A DNA stretch of 64,000 bases from the NCBI RefSeq assembly GCF_032118995.1, contig NC_092665.1, forward strand, positions 16,946,012 to 17,010,011. The letters are read 5' to 3'. Below the pieces are notes generated by a model. It searched no databases and was not told the DNA's origin. It was given only the letters and a program-made list of their open reading frames with translations. Shown here in pieces: positions 47,039-58,500 of the stretch (positions are counted from its first letter, which is position 1; each line of letters opens with the position of its first letter). The position numbers and the translations under genes were made by a program. This DNA is from Asterias amurensis (lineage: Eukaryota; Echinodermata; Asteroidea; Forcipulatida; Asteriidae).

Positions 47039-50000
47039 ATGATTTGGTTCTCCATTTTTAAAGCCATTTTGACCCGTCTGCTTTTTGCTGGCCACACCAT
47101 AGCAGCCATCCAACTGATTGTTGGACTGAAGTCTGACACATCTTACTATTTATTGGCCCTAGCTTCATTGGTTCAAGTGGCCGAGTTAATCTTCACGATG
47201 GCTTGGAAAAAGGGAGGGGAATGGAAGTGGTAAGTTGAGTATGTTATTTCGTGTATTAAGTTTTTTTTAATACAAAACTGTTCAAAATTTACTCATGAGC
47301 AAGCATTGGCATGGTATACGGACCAGAGTACATACGAAACTGGCGCACTTGATCCTCACATTCTGTAGACTTGAGTCCTTACATTCTGTAGACTTGAATT
47401 CTTACATTCTGTAGACTTGAGTCCTCACATTCTGTAGACTTGAGTCCTCAAATTCGGTAGACTTGAGTCCTTTCATTCTGTGGACTCAAATCCTACCATC
47501 CTCTGGACTGAGTCCTCATATTCTGTGGACTTGAGCTTCACAAAATAAACTTCGATTTTTTTTCTGACGAGGAAATATTTAGTAAGTGTGGTTATTGTTT
47601 CAAAGTGAAGTAGAACAGCATTATTGTAATAGGTCTATATTACCTAACCACAATGGAAGTAGAATAGCATTATTGTATAATAGGCCTATATTACCTAACC
47701 ACAATGGAAGTAGAATAGCATTATTGTATAATAGGCCTATATTACCTAACCACAATGGAAGTAGAATAGCATTATTGTATAATAGGCCTATATTACCTAA
47801 CCACAATGGAAGTAGAATAGCATTATTGTATAATAGGCCTATATTACCTAACCACAATGGAAGTAGAATAGCATTATTGTATAATAGGCCTATATTACCT
47901 AACCACAATGGAAGTAGAATAGCATTATTGTATAATAGGCCTATATTACCTAACCACAATGGAAGTAGAATAGCATTATTGTATAATAGGCCTATATTAC
48001 CTAACCACAATGGAAGTAGAATAGCATTATTGTATAATAGGCCTATATTACCTAACCACAATGGAAGTAGAATAGCATTATTGTTTAAACGGCCTTTATT
48101 ACCTAATCACAATGGAAGTAGAATAGCATTATTGTATAATAGATTATTATTGATTACAACGTCTTGATTTTGACGGCAGTAATTACCTGTTTGTAAGAGT
48201 TTTAATGATATATAGTTTGGTTTCACTCATCTGAATTTCTAGTATGTGGCTTGAAAGGGGTAAAAGTCCATTGTAAATAACTTGAAAAGAGGAAAGACTT
48301 AAAAACGGTTATTTTGGTGAGAAGTCGCTTTAATAAGCTCTTATAAAATGACATCGATAATGTTGGCTAAGATGTTTGTATCCCCCTCGTTCAATCAATA
48401 TAAAGTACATATTTCAAGATGTATAATAATATGTCACTCCTGATGATATGAGGTATCCGATAATGCGCTCAACAATAATTTACAATCTGACATCTTGACT
48501 AGACCGACATATGGTTATTAATGAAATAAAAACCTTCCTCATGCCAAATTCCGGCAGGTCATTCAGACAATTTCTTGTTAGAGGTGAAACAGATTTTAAT
48601 CTTATTTTTTGTTCTGTATTAACGATTTGTCTCAATGAGTGTAGAATTTTGACTTAACTCTACATAATATTGGCAGACTGAGGAAGACTTGCACTGTATT
48701 CAAATTTACCTGACTTTGAGAGAATAACCACCTTTAACATTTGCCACCACTTAAAGTCATCTTCAAGTACGCGTCTTATGATTAATGACCTAAACGATCT
48801 TAGCAAACCAAATAGAAGCCGATCAAAATAGAGCCTTCAATTTTAAGCCGTCCAAAAGTCAATTGCTACGGTACTACATCATTCAGACAAAGCCGAAATG
48901 AATTCGTAGTCAGTATTAATTTCCGTTTCATCGTAATTAATTCGTATCTTTATGAGGAGTGATGGCGATGGTATTGAAGGGGAGACTATTGCTGCAGATT
49001 GATTTGGAGACTCTGATGACCATAGCCATCTTATAAAACTGACTGCTTGAATATAGCAGTGTACAAGCAGGTTCAAAAGGCACGCTTACACCCACTCTTA
49101 TAAAACCGGGTCATTATATCGGGTCATTTCTGGATCAAGCTGACCTCCTCTACAGTGGCATGACCGATGGTGGACGGGGGGCGTCGCGGGTGGGGGAGGG
49201 GATCGGGGCATGAAGATATATCAGAAAATACAATGATAGGATCTTGTCCTGGTTCTGAATGGATCTCATACAACCACCAAAATAACAACTTTAGCTGTCA
49301 GTAACTTTACAAGTTTTAGTAAACTCATTATTTTATATTACATTCAACATTGGGTTAAACAATATATTAATTTTGCTCTTAGGTTTTGCCCAAGCGTGAT
49401 CGTTTTTCTCTTTGGATCAGTGCCGGCTATTTGGGTATTGGAACTGGAGTTGTTAGAGCGCCGCTAAGCAACAATGAAACATGTCAACGGTGAGATAGTG
49501 GATGATGTCCAAAAGGTAAGATCGTGGGCAAGATTTAGTTTAAATTTCAGTACACTTTATGCAAAACGTTTTAGCCTTATTTGTTTTGTTTTTACCTAAA
49601 CTCATCAACAATGATCACTTACGAACGACACATTCAGAATGATGTAGGCCTTACGGCCCTTTTTATGCTTACTATTGCTAAACTTTAGTGTACCAATGGA
49701 GGTTTTCACAGGATGATGACGAAATGATGGAAAGACACAATGATTTATAATAAACACGTGGCATTTTAAATGTTGTGCAAAGGCGAGTCGGATCGCTCAA
49801 TATGACTCGGTGTCTTTTAAAGTTTTTCTTGACTGTACAGCGCTTTGAAACAGTGTTAAAGCGCTTTATAAATGCATCTAAGTTAAGTTATAAAGTTAAG
49901 TCTAGATCTATATTGGAAGGGGATACAGGACGCCAGACTTAACTGTTCGTGTCCATAATACAAAGGTGGAGCTGGATGTGACAAGGGAAGTCGACTTGTA

Positions 50001-50970
50001 ACCATGGAAACACTAAAGTCTTCTCTTGGTTGACATGACATTATTATAGTACACGGAATAAACACTAGAATACAGACAACAATGAAATAAAAGCCTAGTC
50101 AATATAATTCAATCTTATCATTTTACTTGATAGGATAATGGGCAGACGCAATGGATCTTAGTGGTAGAGCAGATGCTACCATTACTTCTTATTGTCGGTC
50201 GATGGCTTCTACCTAAAGGTTCCATTACACGAAATGAACTATCGGAACTCTTACTCGTTTACTTCGCTACGGCAGCTGATATAATTGAATTCTTCGATGG
50301 GTTTAATGAGGTTAGCGTCAAGTATGATCGTTCACTGGTATTCACCCTTCTCACCTTATGGAGTTGGAGTCTTATTCAATTCGCTCTCGTTATGACGTCT
50401 ATCAGGGACCAGCGTGGAACTTCTTCCAGCCAGTCAAAACCGACTACACCTAGTGATGGTCAACGTAAAATAAAGAGGGCTCTATTCAAAAGGTTTCCGC
50501 GTTTGGCCTCGTCTCGAGTCGTTAGACCTCTACCCACTTCTGAAACGAATGACGGATTGATGGTCATACCAATTAAACCTAAGCACGAGATACGTGAAGA
50601 CACGGTACCAACGTTCACTTGTCTAGATACAAGTGTCTGGTCTATAGTAGCAAGCCTACTCCTCCAAGACGCTCCATTCTTAGTATTTCGTCTGACATTA
50701 ATTCTTCGCTATCAGGTCTATAGTCATACTAATGTCTTCTTCACATGCAAAAACTCCCTAGTGATTGTGTTACAGACTTACAGAATCTTCGTTCTGCATA
50801 TAGAAAGGCGCGAAAAGGTGCGACTTCAAAAGAAGGCTACGGATGCAACAGCAAAGAAAATAGCAAATCTGAAGAAAAATGGGTTTTTGTTTGTACACGA
50901 GAAGAATCTGCCGACAAAAGAACATGATGAAGACCCATACGATGCCGTCTCCATGAATTCTTCACAATAA
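47039..50970 (+). CDS. TMEM26: Transmembrane protein 26 (TMEM26)-like, three exons, with one in-frame TAA
   Basis: Multi-pass membrane protein of poorly known function. Exons 47039-47229, 49383-49515, 50134-50970 (phases 2 and 0). Exon 1 reads KAILTRLLFAGHTIAAIQLI and a second hydrophobic helix, then GGEWKW; exon 2 FCPSVIVFLFGSVPAIWVLE; exon 3 PLLLIVGRWLLPKGSITRNE, ATAADIIEF, a helix with WSWSLIQFAL, LLQDAPFLVFRLTLI and the final CKNSLVIVLQTYRIFVL helix. These match human TMEM26 in order, and total length (386 codons) is close to 368. Codon 92 (49465-49467) is TAA, yet the frame afterwards stays open to a good donor and joins exon 3 in phase. This may be a nonsense allele, a sequence error, or a young pseudogene; an ATG at 49474 could start a shorter form. 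Confidence 0.85.
47345..47535. repeat. 23-bp minisatellite (ACTTGAGTCCTCACATTCTGTAG)n, about 8 units
   Basis: In intron 1 of the TMEM26-like gene, just behind its donor. Units vary most towards the right end (TGTGGACTCAAATCC). Confidence 0.9.
47615..48150. repeat. 51-bp minisatellite, about 10 units
   Basis: AATGGAAGTAGAATAGCATT followed by ATTGTATAATAGGCCTATAT and TACCTAACCAC repeats every 51 bases (47652, 47703, 47754 and so on). Because 51 is a multiple of three, long frames are open on both strands; they are not genes. It lies in intron 1 of the TMEM26-like gene. Confidence 0.95.
48151..49382. other. Remainder of TMEM26-like intron 1
   Basis: AT-rich sequence with a short G-rich stretch near 49170-49205. 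No exon, repeat family or RNA gene was recognised. Confidence 0.5.
49790..49900 (+). mobile_element. LINE 3'-tail-like fragment in TMEM26-like intron 2
   Basis: GACTGTACAGCGCTTTGAAA followed by CAGTGTTAAAGCGCTTTATA and AATGCATCTAAGTTAAG. The GCGCTTTATAAATGC end matches the other LINE tails in the window. Confidence 0.5.
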
Positions 50971-51777
50971 AGAGCATCAGTTCTTCAAATCGTCCGTGGA
51001 CTACTTAGCATCTGATGCACTAAAGAAATAAACCACTATTTCTGGTTTGTTTCGTGTAAGTGACGTCTAGATATATGCAAGCCATATTAAAAGAAAAGAG
51101 GACCTTTATGCAAAGTTTTTTGTTTATTTAATTTCGCTAGTTTGATTGATGATGTTTCATGGCCACATTCGATGTATTGCTGACGATGGCACAATGTCGC
51201 AACAGCAATGGAGCCCTTGTTTTTCGTGCTAGTTAGTAAATTAAGTGCTACATGTTATGTCCTCCACATTTCTGCTTGTCGCCATTTTCTTCTTACCACT
51301 GTTTTGTTAGTTTATTTGTTGTTTGTGTTAGTGTGTTATTTAGCCTTCCGAGGCCAGGCTATGGTCAAGACTAAAGATCCGTAAAAAATATTTGCACTAA
51401 ATTGCTTTCAAGCAAAATAATTAAAAGATCAGTTGTGGCGTAAGAAGTGACGCAGACTTTTGGAAGAAACATTTTTGGTCCACTGTATTGAGCGACGAAC
51501 CATCGGAAAGGTGTATAGGCCTATATGACCCCATCCGTTAAAGCTAGTCGTTTGCCTCATAACTTTATATAATAACTAAAACAAAAGGTGTCTTGAATAA
51601 ACTGTCTCCTCAAAATAATGAATGCATGATTTGAAACGGCATGCCAGTCACCATGTGCTAGTCAGTCCCGTACGCGGGTCCAGTCCCGTACGCACTGGGC
51701 GAGGCCACACAGTTATGTGCGGTGGAGTAAACACATATTCTTACAAACAAACGAACGCAAATTGTGCCATTTCCAAG
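50971..51777. other. Intergenic region: TMEM26-like 3' UTR and F-box gene 5' region
   Basis: No exon is seen. Just ahead of the F-box start is a short direct repeat of CAGTCCCGTACGC (about 51664 and 51681). An ATG at 51622 is in frame with the F-box coding sequence, but its context is poor and its 52-codon extension is not F-box-like. Confidence 0.5.
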
Positions 51778-53442
51778 ATGGCGACGCCCATCGCAGAATC
51801 ACCGGAACTGGAAAATCTATGTGATTTGGAACAAATAACTCATCTCGATGTCAATGAAAACAACAGGAAAGAGGTGGACGATTGTAAGAGTGAAGTAACA
51901 TATGAAGCATCGATCGATAAACTACCCGAAGAAGCTTTGACCAATGTAATATCGTTCGTTTCCGATAAATGGTTGCTGAATTGTGCCCTCGTCTGTCGGC
52001 TTTGGAGAAATGTCATCAAGGGGCAGACACTTTGGCGGAAGAAGTGTTACCGAACAAGCCGATTCATTGAGAGGTATATGGCACCCTTTTATCCGGAAAA
52101 CTGGAAGGAATTCTACCTGAAATCTCCTTATACTAGAAATCTCATCAAGAATCCAAGTGGCAAAGGTTAGCTTTTGACTTTGTTTGATAAATCTCTACGC
52201 TATGTTGTAAAAAATAAAAAATAAAAACAGAATTGGAAATGTATGTTACCTTTTATATCATCAATTAAATAGGTTCCCTGGCTAAAACCATCTTATAAAT
52301 AAATTTGTGATGTGATTCATTTTTTAGTTTTTTGAAGGCAGATATACTGGATGGAGGAAGCAAGGATTAAGGAACACAAACTAAACGGTTTATTAAAATT
52401 TTAAAAAGGGCTGCAAATGTTCTTTGATTCTTAATTTTGAATAGGCCAACACCATATTTGATTTTTAAGTACTTTTTTTCAATTAAAAGATGGTGTTAAA
52501 GGTGGCTGGATCATAACAGAGAATGGAGGAGATCGTTGGGTTGTAGAAACTGGAGATCATGGTTCTGCTAAGAAACCAGATAAACTGCTTGCAATTAGTG
52601 ATGGAAGCCCTACTCAATTTGCCACATCATACGGATTGTGTCAGCGTTATCAGCTGATTGACCTTTTACAAGAAGGTTTCTCACCTGCTATGCTGGATGA
52701 AGGGCAACCAGATATAGTCATCTCTGAATGGTAAGTCATTTACATAAAAAATAAAGGAATGGGGAGATGTTGTCGAACAAGTACTGTAGCTCACAAAGCT
52801 TTGGCTTGAGATGAGTTTCAACATTCTTTTCCCCTACCCCTACAGAGTGGAATGGAATCTTTCCCTCACCCTGGATCCATCTTTTTGTATCTGAAAACAT
52901 AACGATGGCTCGTTTGTTACAACCCTCAAGAACAATTGCAGTTCAAAATTATTACAGTTTGTTTTTTCTTTGTTGTTCAGGTATGCTGCACGTTTTGACT
53001 GTGCAAATGTTTACTCACTGAAAGTGCAACTACTGAGGGAAAATTCAAATGAACCAGTCAATATTATTGAAGAGTTTGTTTTTGGACCAATTGAAACACA
53101 ACAGTGGGCTCCGAATGACTGGAAAGAGGTAAGTCTAAGTTATTAACTATTGCAGCTCACAGGTGCACTTATTTGTTTACGCCACTAAGTGGCTTTCAAA
53201 TTATTGGATGCCACACTAACATTACATAATTCTACAATGAGTATAAAGACCTTGACTAGAGTCATGTTGCTTTTATTTATCCATAGGTTAGACACATATT
53301 CTCCAATTACGGAAAAGGCTTACGGTTTATTAAGTATATGGATGAGAGCAAAGATAGACAGTTCTGGGCGGGGCATTATGGATCTAAGATGGCAGGATCA
53401 GTTGTCAAGCTTCAGTTTCATAAGGATGATCCAGATGAATAA
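51778..53442 (+). CDS. F-box protein with FBA domain (FBXO2/FBXO6/FBXO44 group)
   Basis: Substrate receptor of an SCF ubiquitin ligase; relatives with this FBA fold bind N-glycans on misfolded glycoproteins. Exons 51778-52165, 52490-52730, 52981-53128, 53287-53442; phases 1, 2, 0; 310 codons against about 295 in vertebrates. F-box at residues ~47-92 (IDKLPEEALTNVISF, LNCALVCRLWRNVIKG, LWRKKC). FBA domain from ~105: FYLKSPYTRNLIKNPSGKG, GWIITENGGDRWVVE, FATSYGLCQRYQLIDLL, ISEWYAARFDCANVYSLKV, then RQFWAGHYGSKMAGSVVKLQ. The aromatic pair FW sits where Fbs1 contacts chitobiose. The start at 51778 has an A at -3 and G at +4; an AATAAA overlaps the end at 53438. Confidence 0.92.
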
Positions 53443-55170
53443 AAAAAAAACTTTTTAGAGTAATTCATTGAAGAGAATTGCTTCTGCTCCTCAGAATTCA
53501 ATGATCCCCATTATTTCTGGATAGACAACTTACACACAGTTCGTGCCAAATAAGGTCATATATTCAAGAAGCTGACTCATTGAACAATTTATGAGGAATT
53601 AACAAATTCTCCATTAAGTTGATGGGTATTTGTAGACCGGGTGCTTGTAAATGGTTTAATTGTCTGCAATAGTGTTGAATTGTGTAATTTTTCACCGTTA
53701 ACAAATTTGCATAAATAATACTTATTGGAAAAAATTACATCAAAATATGTTAATGGAGAACAGCAAATGTATACTCATCATCTTGATGCCTTATTACACA
53801 GTTAACTGTAATCATAAATAATTTAAATGTATATTTAATGAATGAAGCTGATTGTAAAGTCATGAAGAAAAACATCCTTACTCTTTGAGAGTGCAATAAA
53901 ACAGTGGCGTACACTGACAAAAGAGGGCGGTGTACTGTTTTGTGCTTAGTGGTGTACCGGGAAAGCAACCATAACAGACAATAGGGTAACAAGGACATTG
54001 CGGGTGGAAGTTTGTACATAGGAGGTACAAAAGCAAAGTTGTTTTTTACAATATTTGTTACAAAGTCAATTAACATCTTTCTCTAATTTAGTCATTTAAG
54101 TACAGTGGTTTGTACAGTTGCATGCATGCTTTAACAGAGTAGTAGCAATATTGAAACAGTCGGACTTCTGTCAACAATTTTAGTGGCCGGTGTGGCAGAA
54201 GATTCTGTCCCCCATCAGGCAAACTGTGTACAAACTTGTTCTGATAGCGCCCTCTTTTGAAACATCCTCCTCAGCCCATGTTATTATCTTAAATTCATTT
54301 GGAAATTATGGCACAAAATGAAACATTTTCCATATGGCGAGTGTAGGTTCTTGCCTGCCAGAAAGGAATCGGAATGTACAATGTCATTCGTTTTGAAAGG
54401 TTACAGTCCATTGCAATTACCAAGAACTGTTAATCATAGAGTATGTGCTTTTATATTATACTAAATAATCATATTACTTATACGTTATATTAAATTATAC
54501 ATGATGTTTTCTTTATTTTTACATGTTAACTTTTATAGAACTTCCCCTTACCAAATACATGAACAGATTATGTTTTATAACATTGATTTTGATGCAAATA
54601 AAGTTTCTTTTGCTTTTGCATTGTTATGCACTGGATCACTCAATCCGTTTCAGACAATCTCGGTAAAAAAGAAAAACCCACTACAGTAACGTAATGCTGC
54701 ATATGACTTTTAACTTGCAGTCTGTGACTAGAATTGTATTAACATTAAAGGAATATTTAACATTTTGACTCTCGTTATTTATATTAATCTTCACGATATT
54801 ACCATAAACCAAAACAACTTTTCCTAACTTTTTATTTTACACATTAGTAGTTTGGTTTTGTTGATTGAAGTAAGAGTGAGGTGCAACTCAACTTTACTTT
54901 CGTAATAACATTTATGTTGACGTTATAAAGTTGCATGTGACTCAATCGAGCTCATTGTGCTATAAAATAAAACGAGATTTATATATGACATTGACACGTT
55001 TTTCTGTGTAATAGATAAAGTCTTGTGAATACATGAATTGTTGATTATTTACACTGTCTGTGCCTTGGTAGTAATCGATAGGTAATCGATAGGTAATCGA
55101 TACAATTTCTACCAGAATACCAGTGTATCCCTTTATAGTTATTAATCGAACTGCCCGGTCTTGGATATTT
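53443..55170. other. 3' region of the F-box gene and spacer to the GPCR
   Basis: AT-rich, without recognised exons. AATAAA hexamers occur near 53438 and 54598. Three copies of AGGTAATCGAT lie at about 55075-55103. Confidence 0.5.
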
Positions 55171-55269
55171 TGCCTTTAGACACTTGATCTGTGTCTCTCA
55201 AACCATAAGCAATGCGAGAGATTTTCAATCATTGTGATGAATACTAAACTAAATAAAAAAAAAAAAAAC

Positions 55270-55512
55270 ATCACAGGACTCGGTGCAAATTTAACATATC
55301 TTATATCGTTGCGGTACCCCTGCCAAAACACTCTAGCTACCGGGCAACCTCGGAAATCTAGTTGGTAAGACACTGCTCTAGAATTGCAAGGGCCGTGGGT
55401 TCGAATCCCACCCGAGCCCGAGTAACTTGCCTGTGATAATTTTTCACAGGACTCGGAAAGTACCGAGTATACAGTGCTAACACACATCGGTGTATGGGTA
55501 AAAAAAAACGGT
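55270..55512 (+). mobile_element. tRNA-derived SINE
   Basis: The tRNA-like head at 55347-55418 has an A box (TAGTTGGTAAGA) and a perfect B box (GGTTCGAATCC) in a 5-bp T-arm (GTGGG/CCCAC), and CTCGG/CCGAG ends that can pair. The body has the hairpin CTGTGA...TCACAG, and the element ends GGTGTATGGGT followed by A8. The left boundary is uncertain. On the minus strand its head gives the database-familiar peptide RVGFEPTALAI, here the C-terminal end of the GPCR frame. The body resembles SINE2-type elements of sea urchins as I remember them. Confidence 0.8.
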
Positions 55513-58500
55513 TGAATTTTGTTTGTACGGTAACGCACACAACTGTGTCAATACCTTTATTTTCGGAATTGTCGTTAACATTCTCGTTGCCAACCTCGAT
55601 CTTTTCTCCTTGGAAACCCTCATTCTCCTCTCCACCTTCAATGGTTTGCGTTGGCTCCTTGCAATCATCTTGCAAGCTGTCTGTTCGCGTGTTACTTGTT
55701 CCCTGATGCTGGCGTGATGAAGACAATCCGTCCCCGTTGTTAGCTCGACGAGCTCGGTTGAGACAGATCATTTTCAAACACTCTTTCCGGAAACCTTGAT
55801 TAATGAAGAAATAGACCACTGGATTCATACAGCTGTTTGCGTATGGTAATAGCAACCATCTGTTCTTCACCAATGATCCTACGTGTGAAATGGCGTACTT
55901 CTGTACCAACGTATACGTAGCAAAGAAAACGTATGAGATGACGTAGGCGCAGGAGACAATCAGGAAAACGCGCGCGGCCTTCCAGTGGCTCTGTAGCTGG
56001 CGCCCTGCGGCACCGCAACGGCTAAATGTCTGGTTGTTACGACGCACGAAGACTACAATTGCAACGTAGGTGGCGCCCGTTACAATTACTGGTAGCCAGA
56101 AGAGTATAATAGAGACGTAGATGATCTTGAAGTCTGAATATGTTTTGCCCAGGCTAATAGTGCGACAAGCAAACTGTGTCTTGCCGATGTACGTAGTTTT
56201 GTACTCATCTACGCTGTACTTGACCTGTCGGTAAAAGCAAACAACTATAACCTTCAAAACATTGTGTGAACAATCATTGTAAACATAGCCATCGAGTTGG
56301 TTAAAATGACAACTGATGACAAGGCTCCACTAAAAAGGTTTAACAAATACTTTACATTAGATCAATGTTTGCCATTTCAAACACCAAAGCCGAAAGGATC
56401 TGCTGCGAATGTCATCCAAAGTCATGAAAGCACGATATTAGCACTAGCACTTGGTTTGAACATAGTTTTTGCATCTTCTTGGAATTATTCTTTTTTTCCT
56501 GACATTTCTCTCTCTTCCCTTTCATTTGAAATCAATCATTGAAAAAAGTATGAACTGTGACCTCACCCGGAAATTGAGGACACACGGAGCCGTTAACACG
56601 GCAGAGAGAACAAACGTCAGAACAATGACAACCTTAGTCCTAGCTGGGGTACACTTTGTCTTGAAAACCAACGGGTGACAAACTGCGATGTAACGGTCAA
56701 TTGCTATCGTTACCATGGTAAAGATGGTCATATTGAAGCCAAGAAAGCGACTATATCTGTGTAGGATGTACTGTACATCGTAGCGCCAGAATATTGGCCA
56801 TGTTGATGGGTAGTATTCAGTGATGTGTAAGGACACTACCACGAGAAGGATGAACAGATCACATAAATTTGAGAATAATCGTAAATAATGGTTAGACCAA
56901 TCCGGATTAAAAGTATATAAAATTTACTCATTTTAGGTCAACATTACAAGGAGCCGGAGCTGCTACATGCCTAAAGTATTTTGAAGTATCGGTATTTACG
57001 ACAATAGTCGGCCATTTTATAAGCAAACAATATTCTCAAGAAAATGTGCAGAAAATATCTAGTTATAAGAAATCGACACAGCCTGTTACTTTCTTCACTG
57101 TGTTTCGCAAAGACCCAGCTTTGAAATCCCACACCGAGCGGGCTTTTACGATGATTGGGTTTTCTGTCCCTATGTCTGCTGAATGTGGGACGTTTTCCCG
57201 TTTTTCTCCCACATCTAAATGTTGCTATTGTCTTCTCTTCACACACGTACCTCCAGACCAAACGGTGAAGGTTAAATTAAAGGGACCTGTGACGGCTCCT
57301 TGATTTCACCAATACCAGAAAATAAAAAAATTATAATCAATAATAACTATAACGAGATTTCTTGGTGCGGCCATCAACTCGAGCTCACATGAAACCATTG
57401 TCAACTGGTGACACTTTCATCATACCTAATTTATAAACGTCATAATTATTCAAAAAGGTGAATTTCACTTCGACGAAAAGCTCAATAAAAAAATCCAAAC
57501 CAACAATAGATTCGCCAAGGGAAATTACCATCTTTGTTATAAGGAATTCTTCCCAACCTCTCATCTCGTGTAACGAGTTGAGCATTTGATTATTGCACTA
57601 ATTAACAACTCGTGTGGGATTTACTACGACTTGCCTTGATTAAAATGTCATGTTGTTGTGCATGTAATGTGCACACTGTTTACCCCTCCATGGTGGGTAA
57701 ACGGCCTTCATTGTGATCAACATGATCCAATAAGTAACGGGGTAGCTGGTGCCGTTGACTAAATGTATAGTGAGGACACTCACGGGAATAGACCCAATAG
57801 GCTCATAGCTCACGGGAATAGACCCAATAGGCTCATAGCTCACGGGAATAGACCCAATAGGCTCATAGCTCACGGGAATAGACCCAATAGGCTCATGACT
57901 GATGGTTGCTTTACCAACTTGCGGTAATGAGTATTAATTTGAGTTGTAGTTCCTCTAGTTCCCAGTAGGGTAAGGCTCGATAACTTCGTTCTTAGTATGG
58001 GTTGTATGAAGACAACAAATAGCAATTTGTTGTCAAAACAATAATTTGTGTTAGACTGTGTACTAACAAACACATTGTGCGATGTTTACATCATTTGTTT
58101 TAACGTCACGCTGTTTGTGCTGGGGACACCACCAACTCGACAGTTTCGTCAATCATTGTGTACGTTGACCCCAAGTTTCATTAAACATGAATGACAAATA
58201 TTAGCATACAATGTCTCATAGAAATATACAATGGCCATCAGAATAGAATACCTTTTGAAACTTTCCTTTAAGGCATGTGAATTGCACTTAATTAAACTGC
58301 CTGATAGGCCTAGTGATATTGTGAATGTGTATCGACGCCTTAGGACGTGTTATGATGCATTGTGGGTAAAGTACTTTGAACTGTCTCACATCATTCAAAG
58401 TAAATGGCTAAAACAGGAAATTTGGAGGCAAATAATGGCCATGATTTAACAACATTTTACTATGTATTGAAACATAGAGTGTGATTATTTCCTGTCTTAC

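Noticed and set aside
47586-48167. Long open frames on both strands across the 51-bp array
   Set aside because: The period is a multiple of three, so frames stay open by arithmetic; the peptide is only the repeat unit and lies in an intron.
55347-55418. Functional tRNA gene
   Set aside because: The T-arm is perfect but the acceptor and anticodon arms pair poorly, and a SINE body with an A-rich tail follows.
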